DNA of 64,000 bases from Flavobacteriaceae bacterium 3519-10. GTDB lineage: Bacteria > Bacteroidota > Bacteroidia > Flavobacteriales > Weeksellaceae. Below are positions 52,737 to 61,690 of this stretch, in pieces (the stretch's first letter is position 1; each line of letters begins with the position of its first letter). The stretch lies in contig CP001673.1 in the NCBI GenBank assembly GCA_000023725.1, positions 1,622,342 to 1,686,341 on the forward strand. The letters run 5' to 3'. The notes below the pieces were generated by a model. It had not been told where the DNA came from, made no database searches, and was given only the letters and a program-made list of their open reading frames with translations. The translations under genes and the position numbers were made by a program.

Positions 52737-52991
52737 ATGTCTGAAAATATACTCTCTGTAGAAGACCTTAAATTTCTCGAAAGGTTGCACTCGCACTACG
52801 GGCTTGAATTTATCAGATTTGATGATTCAGGTATAAAACTAAACAATCAGGATCTTCTTGATGATGATATTGCCAAAACAGATTATTTCAATCTGCTTAC
52901 CGAAATATCTAAAAAGCTTAAATACCGTCTGAATTCAAATTTTCAGATGAATTTTACCACATCCTTCAATCTGGATGTAGTTCGGGTTTAA
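52737..52991 (+). CDS. Small acidic protein of unknown function
   Basis: An 84-residue soluble protein with no signal peptide or recognised domain. It is moderately acidic with a helical start (SVEDLKFLERLHSHYGLEF) and ends in MNFTTSFNLDVVRV. It converges with the response regulator gene (24-nt gap) and may be a lineage-specific gene. Coding looks plausible, because the codon pattern matches the neighbours, but I cannot name it. Confidence 0.55.
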   Translation: MSENILSVEDLKFLERLHSHYGLEFIRFDDSGIKLNNQDLLDDDIAKTDYFNLLTEISKKLKYRLNSNFQMNFTTSFNLDVVRV

Positions 52992-53015
52992 CAAAAATCC
53001 GTATAAATAATTAAT

Positions 53016-53381
53016 TTAAGAGGTGAGTTGATATAATGTATCGACCACCTCTTCTATTTCGAAAGGTTTGGAGATGAATGCAGTAGCACCCGAATTATAA
53101 GCGGCTTTCTCCAGATCCCGGCCTGCCGACATCATCACCACCGGAATATTCTTCGTAAACTCGTTTTCTTTAAGTTTTTTGCAGATGTCGCGGCCGTCTT
53201 CGCCGGAAAGCCAGATGTCCAGCAAGATCAGGTCAGGCTTGGATACCGATTCTACAAAAGGAAAAATTTCCGTACCTCGCTGAAAAGCGTTTACATCAAA
53301 ACCCTCATAATCTAACATTACCGATAAGGAATCGAGTATTGCAGTGTCGTCATCGACGATAATAATTTTTTTTGAATTCAT
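53016..53381 (-). CDS. Single-domain response regulator
   Basis: A 121-residue receiver-only protein. The acidic pair D10-D11 in IIIVDDDTAILDS, the phospho-acceptor D55 in LILLDIWLSGEDG, and Lys in AFISKPFEIEE complete the active site. It has no output domain, so it acts by protein contact. It follows the PAS kinase gene by 2 nt on the same strand, and the two should form one signalling pair. Confidence 0.94.
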   Translation of the reverse strand: MNSKKIIIVDDDTAILDSLSVMLDYEGFDVNAFQRGTEIFPFVESVSKPDLILLDIWLSGEDGRDICKKLKENEFTKNIPVVMMSAGRDLEKAAYNSGATAFISKPFEIEEVVDTLYQLTS

Positions 53382-53383
53382 TT

Positions 53384-55237
53384 TTAATCATCACTTGATT
53401 GGACCAAAGGCAGTGAAAAGTAAAATGTTGACCCCCTGTCTATTTCACTTTCTACCCAAATTTTACCATTGGATCTCTCAACGATCTGCCCTGCGATATA
53501 AAGCCCCAGACCCAGACCCGGAAACGTATTCTGATCTTCAGCACTCACTCTGTAATACTGTTCGAAGACCCTGTGCATCGTATCCCGTGGCAAGCCAATT
53601 CCAAAATCTGTGACCGAAAATACCAGATCACCATCAACTTTTTTAGTTTTAACAATGATTTTGGAAGCCTGCGGCGAATATTTAATTGCATTTGAAATTA
53701 AATTGGTCATCACTTGCGAGATCCGCTCTTTGTCAGCAAAAACCATACCTCCCGCCAATTCTTCAACTTCTATCGTATGTAAAGTGGACATCTGCTGCTC
53801 CTCCACTGTTTCTTCAACAAGGCTTTTAAAATCGAAATGCGCCTCATTAAGGTGAATCTTACCTGCGTTAATTTTGGTTACGTCCAGAAGATCGGCAATT
53901 AATGAGGTGAGTTTCACAACCTGCAGATCCATTTTCTTTGCAAGGTCAGCATGCTTTTGGTCACCGCTTTTTGCGAGCATCCGTTCAAGTACCTGCGCGT
54001 AAAGTTTAAGCGAGGTAAGCGGTGTTTTGAGCTCATGACTGGCAATGCCGAGAAAAGTATCTTTTTGCGTGACGAGGTTTTTGAATTCGTTGATATTCGT
54101 GCAGCTGCCAATCCATTTCACAATCTCATCATTGTCCATCACAGGCGTTGCGGTGCCCAGAAACCAGCTGTACTGTCCTGTTCTGTGGTCTCGCATCCTA
54201 TATTCATGTTCAAAGCTTTCTTTCTGTTCTGTAGCCTCCTTCCAAAGGGCTTTCATCAGCCTGAGATCGCTTGGATGAATAATATCGGTAAAATCGTTGA
54301 TCGCCAGCTCTTCCGCTGTACAGTCAAGCATTTCACACATGTTTCGGTTGCAGTAATCAATTTTTCCTGATGGAACCGCTGTCCAGACCATTTGTGGCAT
54401 TGCCTCGGCAAGCGTTCTGTATTCATTTTCATTGGCTCTAGCTTTTTCGCGGGCGTTTACAAGTTCCGTTACATCAACGGCAACGTTCATAATAGCATAG
54501 ATGCCGCCCGAAGCGTCGCGCAGAGGTTTGTATGAAAAATTAAAATAAAAAGTTTGAAGTTTGCCGTCTACATCTAAATGCACTTCATCTTCCTTAGCGA
54601 TGTAGGGCTTCCCTGTTTCAAAAATATCTTTGAGGATCTGCACAAAAGGCTGGCCGGCAAGTTCGGGAATTGCGTCTTCGAGTTTTTTTCCGATTACCGA
54701 ACTGTTTTTGCCCCATGAGCGGATCATCTGGTCGTTAGCAAATTCGATGATCAGATCGCGGCCGCGGTAGATTGCGGTGGAATAATCTGAAACCAAAAGC
54801 AATTCTTTAAAACGAAGCTCACTTTCAAGAAGTTTCTTCTCAGACAGTACTTTATCTGTTACTTCGGTGGCAACAACACTGATACCGCTGATTTTGCCTG
54901 CCTCATAAATCGGGGAGTACACAAAATCAAAGTAACAGAGTGTGGGCACACCCTCTTTAATTAAGGTCGCCGGTACGCCGTCTCCACTAAAAGGAATGCC
55001 GGTTTCATACACTTTTTTTAGAAGTATCGGAAAGTCCTGGTTACGTATTTCGGGAATGGCCTCGATAATCGGCAATCCGATTACGCCTGCATCTTTTCCC
55101 CATAAATCTAAAATCTGTCGGTTAGCCACCTGTACCACTTGTTCATCGCCCATCAGCATCGCCAAAGCCACAGGTGCCTGGCTGAAAAGTGTTACCAAAG
55201 AATCAAAACTTAGATGATCCTGTAGAAAATTCTTCAT
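53384..55237 (-). CDS. Cytoplasmic PAS-domain sensor histidine kinase
   Basis: A 617-residue kinase without clear TM helices. Three PAS/PAC modules lie at residues about 10-130, 135-260 and 270-385. The kinase core carries the acceptor His401 in FLGIASHELKTPLTSLKL. N-box TNLISNAIKY, G1 TDFGIGLP and GLGLGLYIAGQIVERSNGKI follow. ATG 55237 (MKNFLQDHLSF) is preferred because the ATG at 55303 adds 22 unlikely residues. It pairs with the receiver protein encoded just downstream. Confidence 0.93.
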   Translation of the reverse strand: MKNFLQDHLSFDSLVTLFSQAPVALAMLMGDEQVVQVANRQILDLWGKDAGVIGLPIIEAIPEIRNQDFPILLKKVYETGIPFSGDGVPATLIKEGVPTLCYFDFVYSPIYEAGKISGISVVATEVTDKVLSEKKLLESELRFKELLLVSDYSTAIYRGRDLIIEFANDQMIRSWGKNSSVIGKKLEDAIPELAGQPFVQILKDIFETGKPYIAKEDEVHLDVDGKLQTFYFNFSYKPLRDASGGIYAIMNVAVDVTELVNAREKARANENEYRTLAEAMPQMVWTAVPSGKIDYCNRNMCEMLDCTAEELAINDFTDIIHPSDLRLMKALWKEATEQKESFEHEYRMRDHRTGQYSWFLGTATPVMDNDEIVKWIGSCTNINEFKNLVTQKDTFLGIASHELKTPLTSLKLYAQVLERMLAKSGDQKHADLAKKMDLQVVKLTSLIADLLDVTKINAGKIHLNEAHFDFKSLVEETVEEQQMSTLHTIEVEELAGGMVFADKERISQVMTNLISNAIKYSPQASKIIVKTKKVDGDLVFSVTDFGIGLPRDTMHRVFEQYYRVSAEDQNTFPGLGLGLYIAGQIVERSNGKIWVESEIDRGSTFYFSLPLVQSSDD

Positions 55238-55373
55238 GAGCACGAATTTAGTATAAATTTGAATATTCCGGCAATTTCTTTTCTTGTGAAATAAGAAGCG
55301 CAAATAACGCCATAAAGTGCAGATGTAGTTAAAAGACTGTTACATTATTGCAGCAGTAATTAAAAATAATAAT

Positions 55374-55381
55374 TATATTTG
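55374..55381 (+). promoter_or_regulatory. -7 element of secG
   Basis: TATATTTG matches TAnnTTTG. A TTG lies 23 nt upstream (55348-55350), at the long end of the allowed spacing. It lies 25 nt before ATG 55406. Confidence 0.6.
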
Positions 55382-55405
55382 CACTTCGAAAACTTTAAAA
55401 ACGGA

Positions 55406-55753
55406 ATGAGTACAATATTTACCCTGTTCATGATCCTGATCATGATTCTGAGCATCCTGCTCGTTATTATCGTAATGGCCCAAAACCCTAAAGGTGGCGG
55501 CTTATCCGGAACATTTGGCGGAACATCTTCTGCTCAGTTCGGTGTGCAGCGCACAAATGACTTTATGGAGAAGGCGACCTGGATTTTAGGTGGATCGATT
55601 GTATTTCTGATTCTCTTAAGTGTTATACTAACCGCGAAGCCTTCAGTTTCTATGAAACAGCAACTTCCAGCTTCAACTGAAGCGCCGGCACCACAAACTG
55701 CGCCGGGAACAAACAGCACAACAACATTGCCAGCTGCACCAGCAGGACAATAA
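55406..55753 (+). CDS. secG: Protein-export membrane protein SecG
   Basis: A 115-residue SecG: TM helix 1 (IFTLFMILIMILSILLVIIVM), the conserved loop AQNPKGGGLSGTFGGTSSAQFGVQRTNDFMEKATW, then TM helix 2 (ILGGSIVFLILLSVIL). A Pro/Ala/Thr-rich tail (about residues 80-115) extends it, as in many flavobacteria. It is part of the SecYEG translocon. ATG 55406 is preferred over TTG 55379, which lies inside the promoter box. Confidence 0.94.
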   Translation: MSTIFTLFMILIMILSILLVIIVMAQNPKGGGLSGTFGGTSSAQFGVQRTNDFMEKATWILGGSIVFLILLSVILTAKPSVSMKQQLPASTEAPAPQTAPGTNSTTTLPAAPAGQ

Positions 55754-55780
55754 GAACGATATTTTCACGTAAAATTTAAG

Positions 55781-55810
55781 AAAGAGATATTTTTATAATA
55801 TCTCTTTTTT
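55781..55810. terminator. Bidirectional terminator between secG and the glycosyltransferase genes
   Basis: Stem AAAGAGATAT/ATATCTCTTT with a T-rich tail on the plus strand and an A/T-rich tail on the other. The minus-strand glycosyltransferase gene ends inside it (stop 55795-55793). Confidence 0.75.
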
Positions 55811-56641
55811 CTTTTGCCTGTACTTTTCAATCAGATGTCTCACATGCAGTCCGGCAGAAAGAACTGCGTACTGCAAAGGCTTTTGTTTTCCGTAATATTT
55901 GTCCAGAAAGATCTGCATGGCACCATAAAAGCGCTGAAGATAAACATCGTTTTTCACGGTGCTTTCGCCTTTGTGATGCAGAATTGAGGCTTTGCCGTAA
56001 TACCAGTTTGTATAGCCTTTATTCAATACCGTGTAACAAAGGTCGATATCTTCCCCGTACATAAAATATTTCTCGTCGAGGCCGCCGACTTCCAGATAAA
56101 CATTTCTGTTCATAAGTAAAAACGCACCTGTAAGTACTTCCACTTCAGCGACTTCAAACTCACCGATATCGTTCCGATAATAAGATTTTGCGTTGTTCTT
56201 ACGGAAGCCCGTAAATAACTTCTCGAACGAATTTACCATATCCGGCACCGAGCGTTTGCTTTCCGGCAAAAACTGCCCTGAAAGATCGTGCATTCTTACA
56301 CCTAAGCACCCAAAACTATTCTGCTGGCCGGCAAAATCTAAAATTTCTTTCAGATAGAAACCTTCAAATTCGGTATCAGGATTCAAAAGCAGAATATATT
56401 CACCTTGAGCAAGTTCTACGCCCCGATTATTGGCAACTGCAAAACCTCCGTTCTGAGTAGACGCGATGAATTTTACGGACGGGAATTCACCTTTAAGATC
56501 AAGCCACGCGGGATCAGGTGATAAATTATCGATTACTATCACCTCTAATTCAATATCCTGCGTATATTTCTGTATCGAAATCAGGCAGTTGCGCAACAGT
56601 TTGGCGACATTGTAATGAACTATAATGATCGATAATTTCAT
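55793..56641 (-). CDS. Glycosyltransferase family 2 (rhamnosyltransferase-like)
   Basis: A 282-residue GT-A-fold enzyme. LSIIIVHYNVAKLLRNCL opens the domain, LEVIVIDNLSPDPAW carries the donor-binding Asp, and EYILLLNPDTEFEG the DxD-like motif (NPD). GLDEKYFMYGEDIDLCY is typical of GT2 enzymes of cell-surface polysaccharide. The acceptor is unknown. It overlaps the upstream glycosyltransferase gene by 4 nt, so the two are translationally coupled. Confidence 0.9.
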   Translation of the reverse strand: MKLSIIIVHYNVAKLLRNCLISIQKYTQDIELEVIVIDNLSPDPAWLDLKGEFPSVKFIASTQNGGFAVANNRGVELAQGEYILLLNPDTEFEGFYLKEILDFAGQQNSFGCLGVRMHDLSGQFLPESKRSVPDMVNSFEKLFTGFRKNNAKSYYRNDIGEFEVAEVEVLTGAFLLMNRNVYLEVGGLDEKYFMYGEDIDLCYTVLNKGYTNWYYGKASILHHKGESTVKNDVYLQRFYGAMQIFLDKYYGKQKPLQYAVLSAGLHVRHLIEKYRQKKKEIL

Positions 56642-57444
56642 TTCGCAAGCATCTTTAAGTATTGGTTACGGCACAATCTAAGGATGTACTTAAACTTATA
56701 GAAAATAAAATAAGCAATGTATTCGGTCTGGTTTATTCTTTTCGAGTCAAGCATCTGCTTAAGGTTTTGCTGAAAGCCTTTCTCCATTTCCGACAGGTTT
56801 GCTGAAAGTCCGGACACGCCAAAAGAGCGTTTGCCCCCACCGGCAATTACCAATCCTTCATTCAGGATAAACATCGAATTGTTTTCTGAAATCCGCAACC
56901 AATAATTAAGGTCTTCGGCATATCGTTGATCCTCCATATAAATACCGGTGTTTTGAAGCACTTTTGCTTTAAAAATAACGGTGGGTGTCGGCGCTTCGTT
57001 GCGCAGCATCAGTTTGCGGAAGGTAATTTCAGCAAGTCCATTTTCGTCAGCACGGTAAGGAAAAAGCAGTGGTTGATTGAGTCTGGCGCATGCAAGTAAA
57101 TCGATATTTCGTGCGGAATCGGTGAGGAAATGCATTTGTCGCGCGGTTTTCTCAGGGAGCCATTCATCATCTGCATCCAGCAGCGCGATAAACTCCCCTT
57201 TTGCTAATTTCATCGCTGCATTTCTTGCGCTGGAGACGCCAAGATTTTCCTGATGCACAAGCGTAATATCCATCCCAGGATTCTTACGCTTAAAATTTTC
57301 AATCACGCCAACACTCCCGTCTGTGGAGCCGTCGTTTACCATAATAATTTCGAAGCGGCCCTTCCAGGTTTGGTTTTTTACGGACGCTAAAGTTTTTTCT
57401 ATGCTTTTTTCGGCATTAAAAACAGGAATTATTACTGAAATCAC
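56638..57444 (-). CDS. Glycosyltransferase family 2
   Basis: A 268-residue GT-A-fold enzyme: SVIIPVFNAEKSIEKTLASV, the MVNDGSTDGSVGVI donor-binding segment, and EFIALLDADDEWLP with the metal-binding DxD. It probably adds a sugar during surface glycan or lipid assembly in the cytoplasm. Its 3' end overlaps the second GT2 gene by 4 nt. recR lies 60 nt upstream on the same strand. Confidence 0.92.
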   Translation of the reverse strand: MISVIIPVFNAEKSIEKTLASVKNQTWKGRFEIIMVNDGSTDGSVGVIENFKRKNPGMDITLVHQENLGVSSARNAAMKLAKGEFIALLDADDEWLPEKTARQMHFLTDSARNIDLLACARLNQPLLFPYRADENGLAEITFRKLMLRNEAPTPTVIFKAKVLQNTGIYMEDQRYAEDLNYWLRISENNSMFILNEGLVIAGGGKRSFGVSGLSANLSEMEKGFQQNLKQMLDSKRINQTEYIAYFIFYKFKYILRLCRNQYLKMLAK

Positions 57445-57504
57445 ACGTTGAATGTTCTTGAGTTATTATAAAAAGCTAAAAGTAATATTTTAAAGTGTAA
57501 GGCT

Positions 57505-58116
57505 TCAATCTTTGTCGTGATACGGCAAACGGTTCTGAATGGAACGCCCGAGCGAAATCTCGTCGGCATATTCCAGCTCATCACCTACCGAAATCCCACG
57601 CGCAATCGTAGAAAAATTAACACCGGAATCCTTGAACTTACGGTAAATATAATATGCGGTGGTATCGCCCTCCATTGTTGCACTTAAAGCAAAAATAATT
57701 TCTTTCGCACCGGCTTTCTCAAGCTTTTTCCCTATTGACGAGATATTCAGCTGATTGGGCCCAATGCCTTCCATCGGCGATATTTTACCACCCAAAACCA
57801 GATATTTCCCGCGGTATTTACCTGTATTTTCAATTGCCATCACGTCGCGCACATCTTCTACCACGCAGATAATTTCCTCGGTTCTTTTCGGATTTGCGCA
57901 AATATCACAGACCTCATGATCAGAAAAATTATGGCATTCGCGGCAGTATTTTATTTCGGTCACGAGTTTTTTCAGCGAATCGCCTAGCGCAACAGCCTGC
58001 GTTTCGGGCTGCTTCAGCAGATGCAGCGCAAGCCGCAACGCCGATTTTTTGCCGATGCCCGGCAGGCCAGAGATTTCTTCCACAGCTTTCGCCAGTACCT
58101 TACTCGGATAGTCCAT
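57505..58116 (-). CDS. recR: Recombination protein RecR
   Basis: A 203-residue RecR: helix-hairpin-helix [20 protein letters not shown], a four-cysteine zinc finger ([18 protein letters not shown]), and the Toprim domain ([34 protein letters not shown]). It acts with RecF/RecO to load RecA at gaps. ATG 58116 (MDYPSKVL) fits the family, whereas an upstream start at 58182 adds 22 unlikely residues. Confidence 0.96.
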   Translation of the reverse strand: MDYPSKVLAKAVEEISGLPGIGKKSALRLALHLLKQPETQAVALGDSLKKLVTEIKYCRECHNFSDHEVCDICANPKRTEEIICVVEDVRDVMAIENTGKYRGKYLVLGGKISPMEGIGPNQLNISSIGKKLEKAGAKEIIFALSATMEGDTTAYYIYRKFKDSGVNFSTIARGISVGDELEYADEISLGRSIQNRLPYHDKD

Positions 58117-58190
58117 TCCACAAAAATAAAATTTAATACGGCAAGGCGCAAGTCTGGCGGCTTTTATTATCTTTGGGTACATTACATATT

Positions 58191-58796
58191 ATGGTACTCG
58201 AAAACTTAAATTATCCTTTAGAATTCAGATTTAAAATCACCACGCTCTCGAGTGATTTCAACATTACCGATAAAAACGGCAATTATGTGGCGTATGTGCG
58301 CCAGAAAATGTTCAAACTTAAAGAAGACGTCGTTGTATTTAACAATGAAAGTAAATCAAAGGAACTTTTCCGGATTAAAGCCAACCAATGGATTGATTTT
58401 AATGCATCTTATGCCATCACAGAGCAGAGTTCTGGTAGAAATTTCGGTACACTTGCCCGCCGCGGAATGCGTTCTTTATGGAAATCTCAATATGATATTG
58501 CAGACGGCACCGGAAACTCCAGATATCAGATCAATGAAGACAACGGCTGGATAAAAGTACTCGACGGTTTTATTGGCGAAATACCGGTTCTGGGCATGTT
58601 TACGGGATATTTCCTAAATCCTTCCTATACCGTTCGCGACAATGCAGGAAAAGAATATTTCCGACTAAAAAAAATGCCTTCGCTGTTTGGCCGTAAGTTT
58701 CAGCTTGAGCGCTTAATCGACATCGATGATCAGGATGAATCGCTGGTAGTGCTGAGTTTTCTGATGATGGTACTGCTTGAGCGCGACCGTGGCTAA
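58191..58796 (+). CDS. LURP-one-related/scramblase-like protein
   Basis: A 201-residue protein of the LURP-one-related (Tubby C-terminal-like) fold: FRFKITTLSSDFNITDKNGNYVAYVRQKMFKLKEDVVVF opens it, and IVPVLG-type strands (GEIPVLGMFTGYFLNPSYTVRDNAGKEYFRLKKMPS) continue. Function is unknown; some relatives bind membranes. ATG 58191 follows a possible upstream ATG at 58173 by six codons, and the later one lies closer to the fold. Confidence 0.75.
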   Translation: MVLENLNYPLEFRFKITTLSSDFNITDKNGNYVAYVRQKMFKLKEDVVVFNNESKSKELFRIKANQWIDFNASYAITEQSSGRNFGTLARRGMRSLWKSQYDIADGTGNSRYQINEDNGWIKVLDGFIGEIPVLGMFTGYFLNPSYTVRDNAGKEYFRLKKMPSLFGRKFQLERLIDIDDQDESLVVLSFLMMVLLERDRG

Positions 58797-58825
58797 CAGC
58801 CGTATTAAACATTGACAAAACACTA

Positions 58826-58854
58826 AAAGACGTCTTCATTTTTAAGGCGTCTTT
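58826..58854 (+). terminator. Terminator of the LURP-one-related gene
   Basis: Stem AAAGACGTC/GGCGTCTTT (one G-U pair) with an 11-nt loop, followed by a short T-rich tail. Confidence 0.65.
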
Positions 58855-58862
58855 ATTATTTG

Positions 58863-58870
58863 TAAATTTG
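58863..58870 (+). promoter_or_regulatory. -7 element directly before pepD
   Basis: TAAATTTG matches TAnnTTTG, with TTTA about 18 nt upstream. It lies 10 nt before ATG 58881, so the leader would be only a few nucleotides. Confidence 0.5.
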
Positions 58871-58880
58871 AATTAAATAA

Positions 58881-60329
58881 ATGAAAATGGAAATTACGCA
58901 ACTAGAACCCCAGGTTATCTGGAAAAATTTCGCAGCCCTTAACGCGGTTCCGAGAGCCTCAAAAAAAGAAGAACAGGTTATTGAATTCATAAAAAATTTC
59001 GGCGAAAACCTCGGTTTGGAAACCGTCGTTGATGCAGTCGGGAACGTTATCATTAAGAAACCTGCCACAGCTGGCATGGAAGACCGAAAATCGGTTGTGC
59101 TGCAGTCGCATCTCGATATGGTGCACCAGAAAAACAATGATGTAAACTTCGATTTTGCCACAGAAGGCATTCAGATGGAAGTTGATGGTGATTGGTTAAA
59201 AGCCAAAGGAACCACACTGGGCGCAGATAACGGATTGGGCGTCGCAGCGATCATGAGTGTGCTTGAAAGCAGCGATATCCCTCATCCTGCACTGGAAGCG
59301 CTGTTCACGATAGACGAAGAAACCGGAATGACCGGCGCGATGGGATTGAAACCCGGTCAGCTTGAAGGTCAGATTCTGCTCAACCTCGACACTGAGGAAG
59401 ACGACGAAATCGACATCGGTTGTGCAGGCGGAATTGATGTAACGGCCTCGCAAAATTATAATCTGGAAGAAGCTCGCGGCCAGATCGTGAAAATTGAAGT
59501 AAAAGGACTCCAGGGCGGCCACTCCGGGATGGACATTCACAAAGGTTTTGGTAACTCAAATATCATCCTCGGCAGACTGCTGTATGCGGGCGCTTACACA
59601 CAGAATATCCAACTGATCGAAGTGGACGGCGGAAGCCTCAGAAACGCCATTCCACGCGAAGCTCGGGCCGTGTTCTCTGTGCGGAACTCAGTAGAATTTA
59701 TCGAGGTGGCAACCGAATTAAAAGCTGTGATTCTCGAAGAATTTGAAACCATCGAAAAAGATCTCGAAATTACCATTGAAACCTTTTCTACCAGCGAGAA
59801 AGCAATCCCCGAAGAAGATTCAAAAAAAATAATTCTGGCTCTGAAAGCCGCCCACAACGGCGTTTACCGCATGAGTCCGGATGTGGCTGATCTGGTGGAA
59901 GCCTCAAACAATGTAGCCCGTGTAGAACTTAAAAACGGTGAGCTTAAAATTCTTAATCTTTCCCGTTCATCGGTAGACTCTTCAAAATTCGCAGTGGCTG
60001 AACAGCTGAAATCTGTATTTGAACTGGCGGGAATGAATGTCGAATTCAGCGGCTCTTATCCGGGCTGGAAACCAAAACCCGGTTCAGAAATCGTAAAGCT
60101 GATGGAGAAAATCTACGAAAACGATTTTGGCTCAAAACCCCACGTCGTTGCCTGCCATGCGGGCCTCGAATGCGGTATTATTGGCGCGAATTATCCCGAG
60201 ATGGAAATGGTGAGTTTCGGACCAACAATCCGCGGCGCGCACTCGCCGGACGAAAGAGCGAATATACCGTCAGCCCAAAAGTTCTGGGGTTTTTTGAAAG
60301 AAATTTTAAAGGAAATTCCGAAGAAATAA
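58881..60329 (+). CDS. pepD: Aminoacyl-histidine dipeptidase (M20 family, PepD-like)
   Basis: A 482-residue di-zinc peptidase. LQSHLDMVHQKN (zinc-binding His and Asp), TLGADNGLGVAAIM (shared Asp), TIDEETGMTGAMGL (catalytic and bridging Glu) and GLQGGHSGMDIHKG (lid domain) are in order. ACHAGLECGIIGANYP near 430 completes the metal site. It cleaves Xaa-His and other dipeptides in the cytoplasm. The length and organisation are those of PepD. Confidence 0.95.
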   Translation: MKMEITQLEPQVIWKNFAALNAVPRASKKEEQVIEFIKNFGENLGLETVVDAVGNVIIKKPATAGMEDRKSVVLQSHLDMVHQKNNDVNFDFATEGIQMEVDGDWLKAKGTTLGADNGLGVAAIMSVLESSDIPHPALEALFTIDEETGMTGAMGLKPGQLEGQILLNLDTEEDDEIDIGCAGGIDVTASQNYNLEEARGQIVKIEVKGLQGGHSGMDIHKGFGNSNIILGRLLYAGAYTQNIQLIEVDGGSLRNAIPREARAVFSVRNSVEFIEVATELKAVILEEFETIEKDLEITIETFSTSEKAIPEEDSKKIILALKAAHNGVYRMSPDVADLVEASNNVARVELKNGELKILNLSRSSVDSSKFAVAEQLKSVFELAGMNVEFSGSYPGWKPKPGSEIVKLMEKIYENDFGSKPHVVACHAGLECGIIGANYPEMEMVSFGPTIRGAHSPDERANIPSAQKFWGFLKEILKEIPKK

Positions 60330-60340
60330 TTAAAACTTTG

Positions 60341-60376
60341 AATCCAAAACGCGCGAGTGTTTTGGATTTTTTTTTT
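60341..60376 (+). terminator. Terminator of pepD
   Basis: Stem AATCCAAAAC/GTTTTGGATT with an 8-nt loop and a long T tract, 11 nt after the stop. Confidence 0.92.
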
Positions 60377-60483
60377 GGATTCATTTTAAATTATCAAATT
60401 GGCTAACTTTAGGTTAAATTTAAAACATTGTTAAATGTTAGCAAGTTTTAAGTAATTCCATTGAATAATTAAAAACCATAAAA

Positions 60484-61020
60484 ATGACATCTGACGAAAT
60501 ATTATCTGTCCTCGAAACCCGTTTTGAAAAGAATCCCCAGCGTCACGAAGGCCTTGAGTGGAATTCAATTGCAGAAAAACTTCAGGCAAACCCTAACAAA
60601 CTCGCCATACTCCAGAAAATGGAAGACAGCGGCGGCGAACCCGATGTTGTAGGTTTCGACGAAAAATCCGGCGAATATCTGTTTATGGATTGCGCGCCAG
60701 AAAGCCCGAAAGATCGACGCAGTTTGTGTTACGATAAAGCTGCGCTCGACAAAAGAAAAGAAAACAAACCAAAAAATAACGCTTTGGATGCCGCTGCAGA
60801 AATTGGCATTGAACTGCTTGACGAAGCGCAATACCGTTATCTTCAGACGCTGGGAAGCTTCGATACCAAGACTTCAAGCTGGCTTAAAACCCCCGAAAAT
60901 ATAAGAAATCTCGGCGGTGCCATTTTCGGCGATTACCGCTACGGAACGGTTTTTATCTACCACAACGGTGCAGATTCGTATTATGCAGCACGTGGGTTCC
61001 GGGGTGTTTTAAAAGTGTAG
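60484..61020 (+). CDS. DUF4256 protein
   Basis: A 178-residue soluble protein of DUF4256: LSVLETRFEKNPQRHEGLEW, MEDSGGEPDVVGFD, YLFMDCAPESPKDRRSLCYD, and LQTLGSFDTKTSSWLKTPENIRNLGGAIFGDYRYGTVFIYHNGADSYY. The conserved Asp/Cys/His/Glu residues hint at an enzyme, but no function is known. It stands alone with a shared terminator downstream. Confidence 0.88.
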   Translation: MTSDEILSVLETRFEKNPQRHEGLEWNSIAEKLQANPNKLAILQKMEDSGGEPDVVGFDEKSGEYLFMDCAPESPKDRRSLCYDKAALDKRKENKPKNNALDAAAEIGIELLDEAQYRYLQTLGSFDTKTSSWLKTPENIRNLGGAIFGDYRYGTVFIYHNGADSYYAARGFRGVLKV

Positions 61021-61036
61021 ATTAAGAGCCAGGTAA

Positions 61037-61218
61037 AAAGTAAAAAGGTAAAAGTAAAAAGTTGCGCTGAGTAAAAACACCTTACCGAAAGTGGATTCGC
61101 ATATTCACCACAAAAAAATCCCGGAAAATATTTTCCGGGATTTTTTTATAAGTTTCAATAGCAAAAATGCATACGTCAAATTCCAGCATCCACCTTTTTA
61201 CTTTTACCTTTTTACTTT
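61037..61218. repeat. Inverted 25-nt copies of the CTTTTTA-type tract flanking a spacer
   Basis: The 25 bases at 61037-61061 are the exact reverse complement of 61194-61218. The unit is a variant of the period-7 AAAAAGT/ACTTTTT tract seen at 44351-44416 and 61654-61673. The arms enclose about 130 bp that includes the palindromic terminator. The pair could fold into a long hairpin or be the ends of a small mobile element. Confidence 0.6.
61112..61147. terminator. Bidirectional terminator between DUF4256 and ferredoxin genes
   Basis: A perfect 36-nt palindrome with arms of AAAAAAATCCCGGAAAAT type and T tracts on both sides, placed between convergent genes. Confidence 0.9.
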
Positions 61219-61227
61219 GCTCTTTTC

Positions 61228-61560
61228 CTAAGGATACGGCGCAATTTCCACCTCAAGACCATCAATTTCCGCAGTAACATGGATCTGGCAGCCCAGCCTT
61301 GAATTATCCTGAACGTGGAATGCTTCACTCAGCATCGCATCTTCCTCATCCCCCATTCCGGTTAGCTTTTCGGAACCCTCAACGACGTACACCTGACACG
61401 ACGCGCACATTGCCATACCCCCACAAACGCCGATAGTGCCTTCGTCTGCAAGTTCGTACGATCGGATTACTTCCATCAGATTCATCGACATATCCGTTGG
61501 CGCCACAACTTCGTGGGTTTGTCCGTTACGGTCAATTATTTTTAAAGTGATATCCTGCAT
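61228..61560 (-). CDS. 2Fe-2S ferredoxin, adrenodoxin-type
   Basis: A 110-residue plant/adrenodoxin-type ferredoxin. The cluster ligands are in CGGMAMCASC, with spacing C-x5-C-x2-C, plus a fourth Cys in RLGCQIHV. It transfers electrons from a flavoprotein to oxygenases or FeS/isoprenoid enzymes. The gene for a thioredoxin-reductase-like ferredoxin reductase lies 131 nt upstream on the same strand, a natural partner. Confidence 0.93.
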   Translation of the reverse strand: MQDITLKIIDRNGQTHEVVAPTDMSMNLMEVIRSYELADEGTIGVCGGMAMCASCQVYVVEGSEKLTGMGDEEDAMLSEAFHVQDNSRLGCQIHVTAEIDGLEVEIAPYP

Positions 61561-61653
61561 GAGTTGTATAATATTATAAATTCTGAGTTTTAGAATGAAT
61601 TTCTACCGTCTGATTTACAAATCCTGATTTTAAAACCTCGCGGGTAAATTCGT

Positions 61654-61673
61654 TCTATTTTTTACTTTTAACT
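61654..61673. repeat. Short CTTTTTA-type tract
   Basis: TTTTTACTTTTAACTTTTGCC-like stretch between the ferredoxin and reductase genes, the same unit type as the other tracts in the window. Confidence 0.5.
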
Positions 61674-61690
61674 TTTGCCCTGGATCTTTA

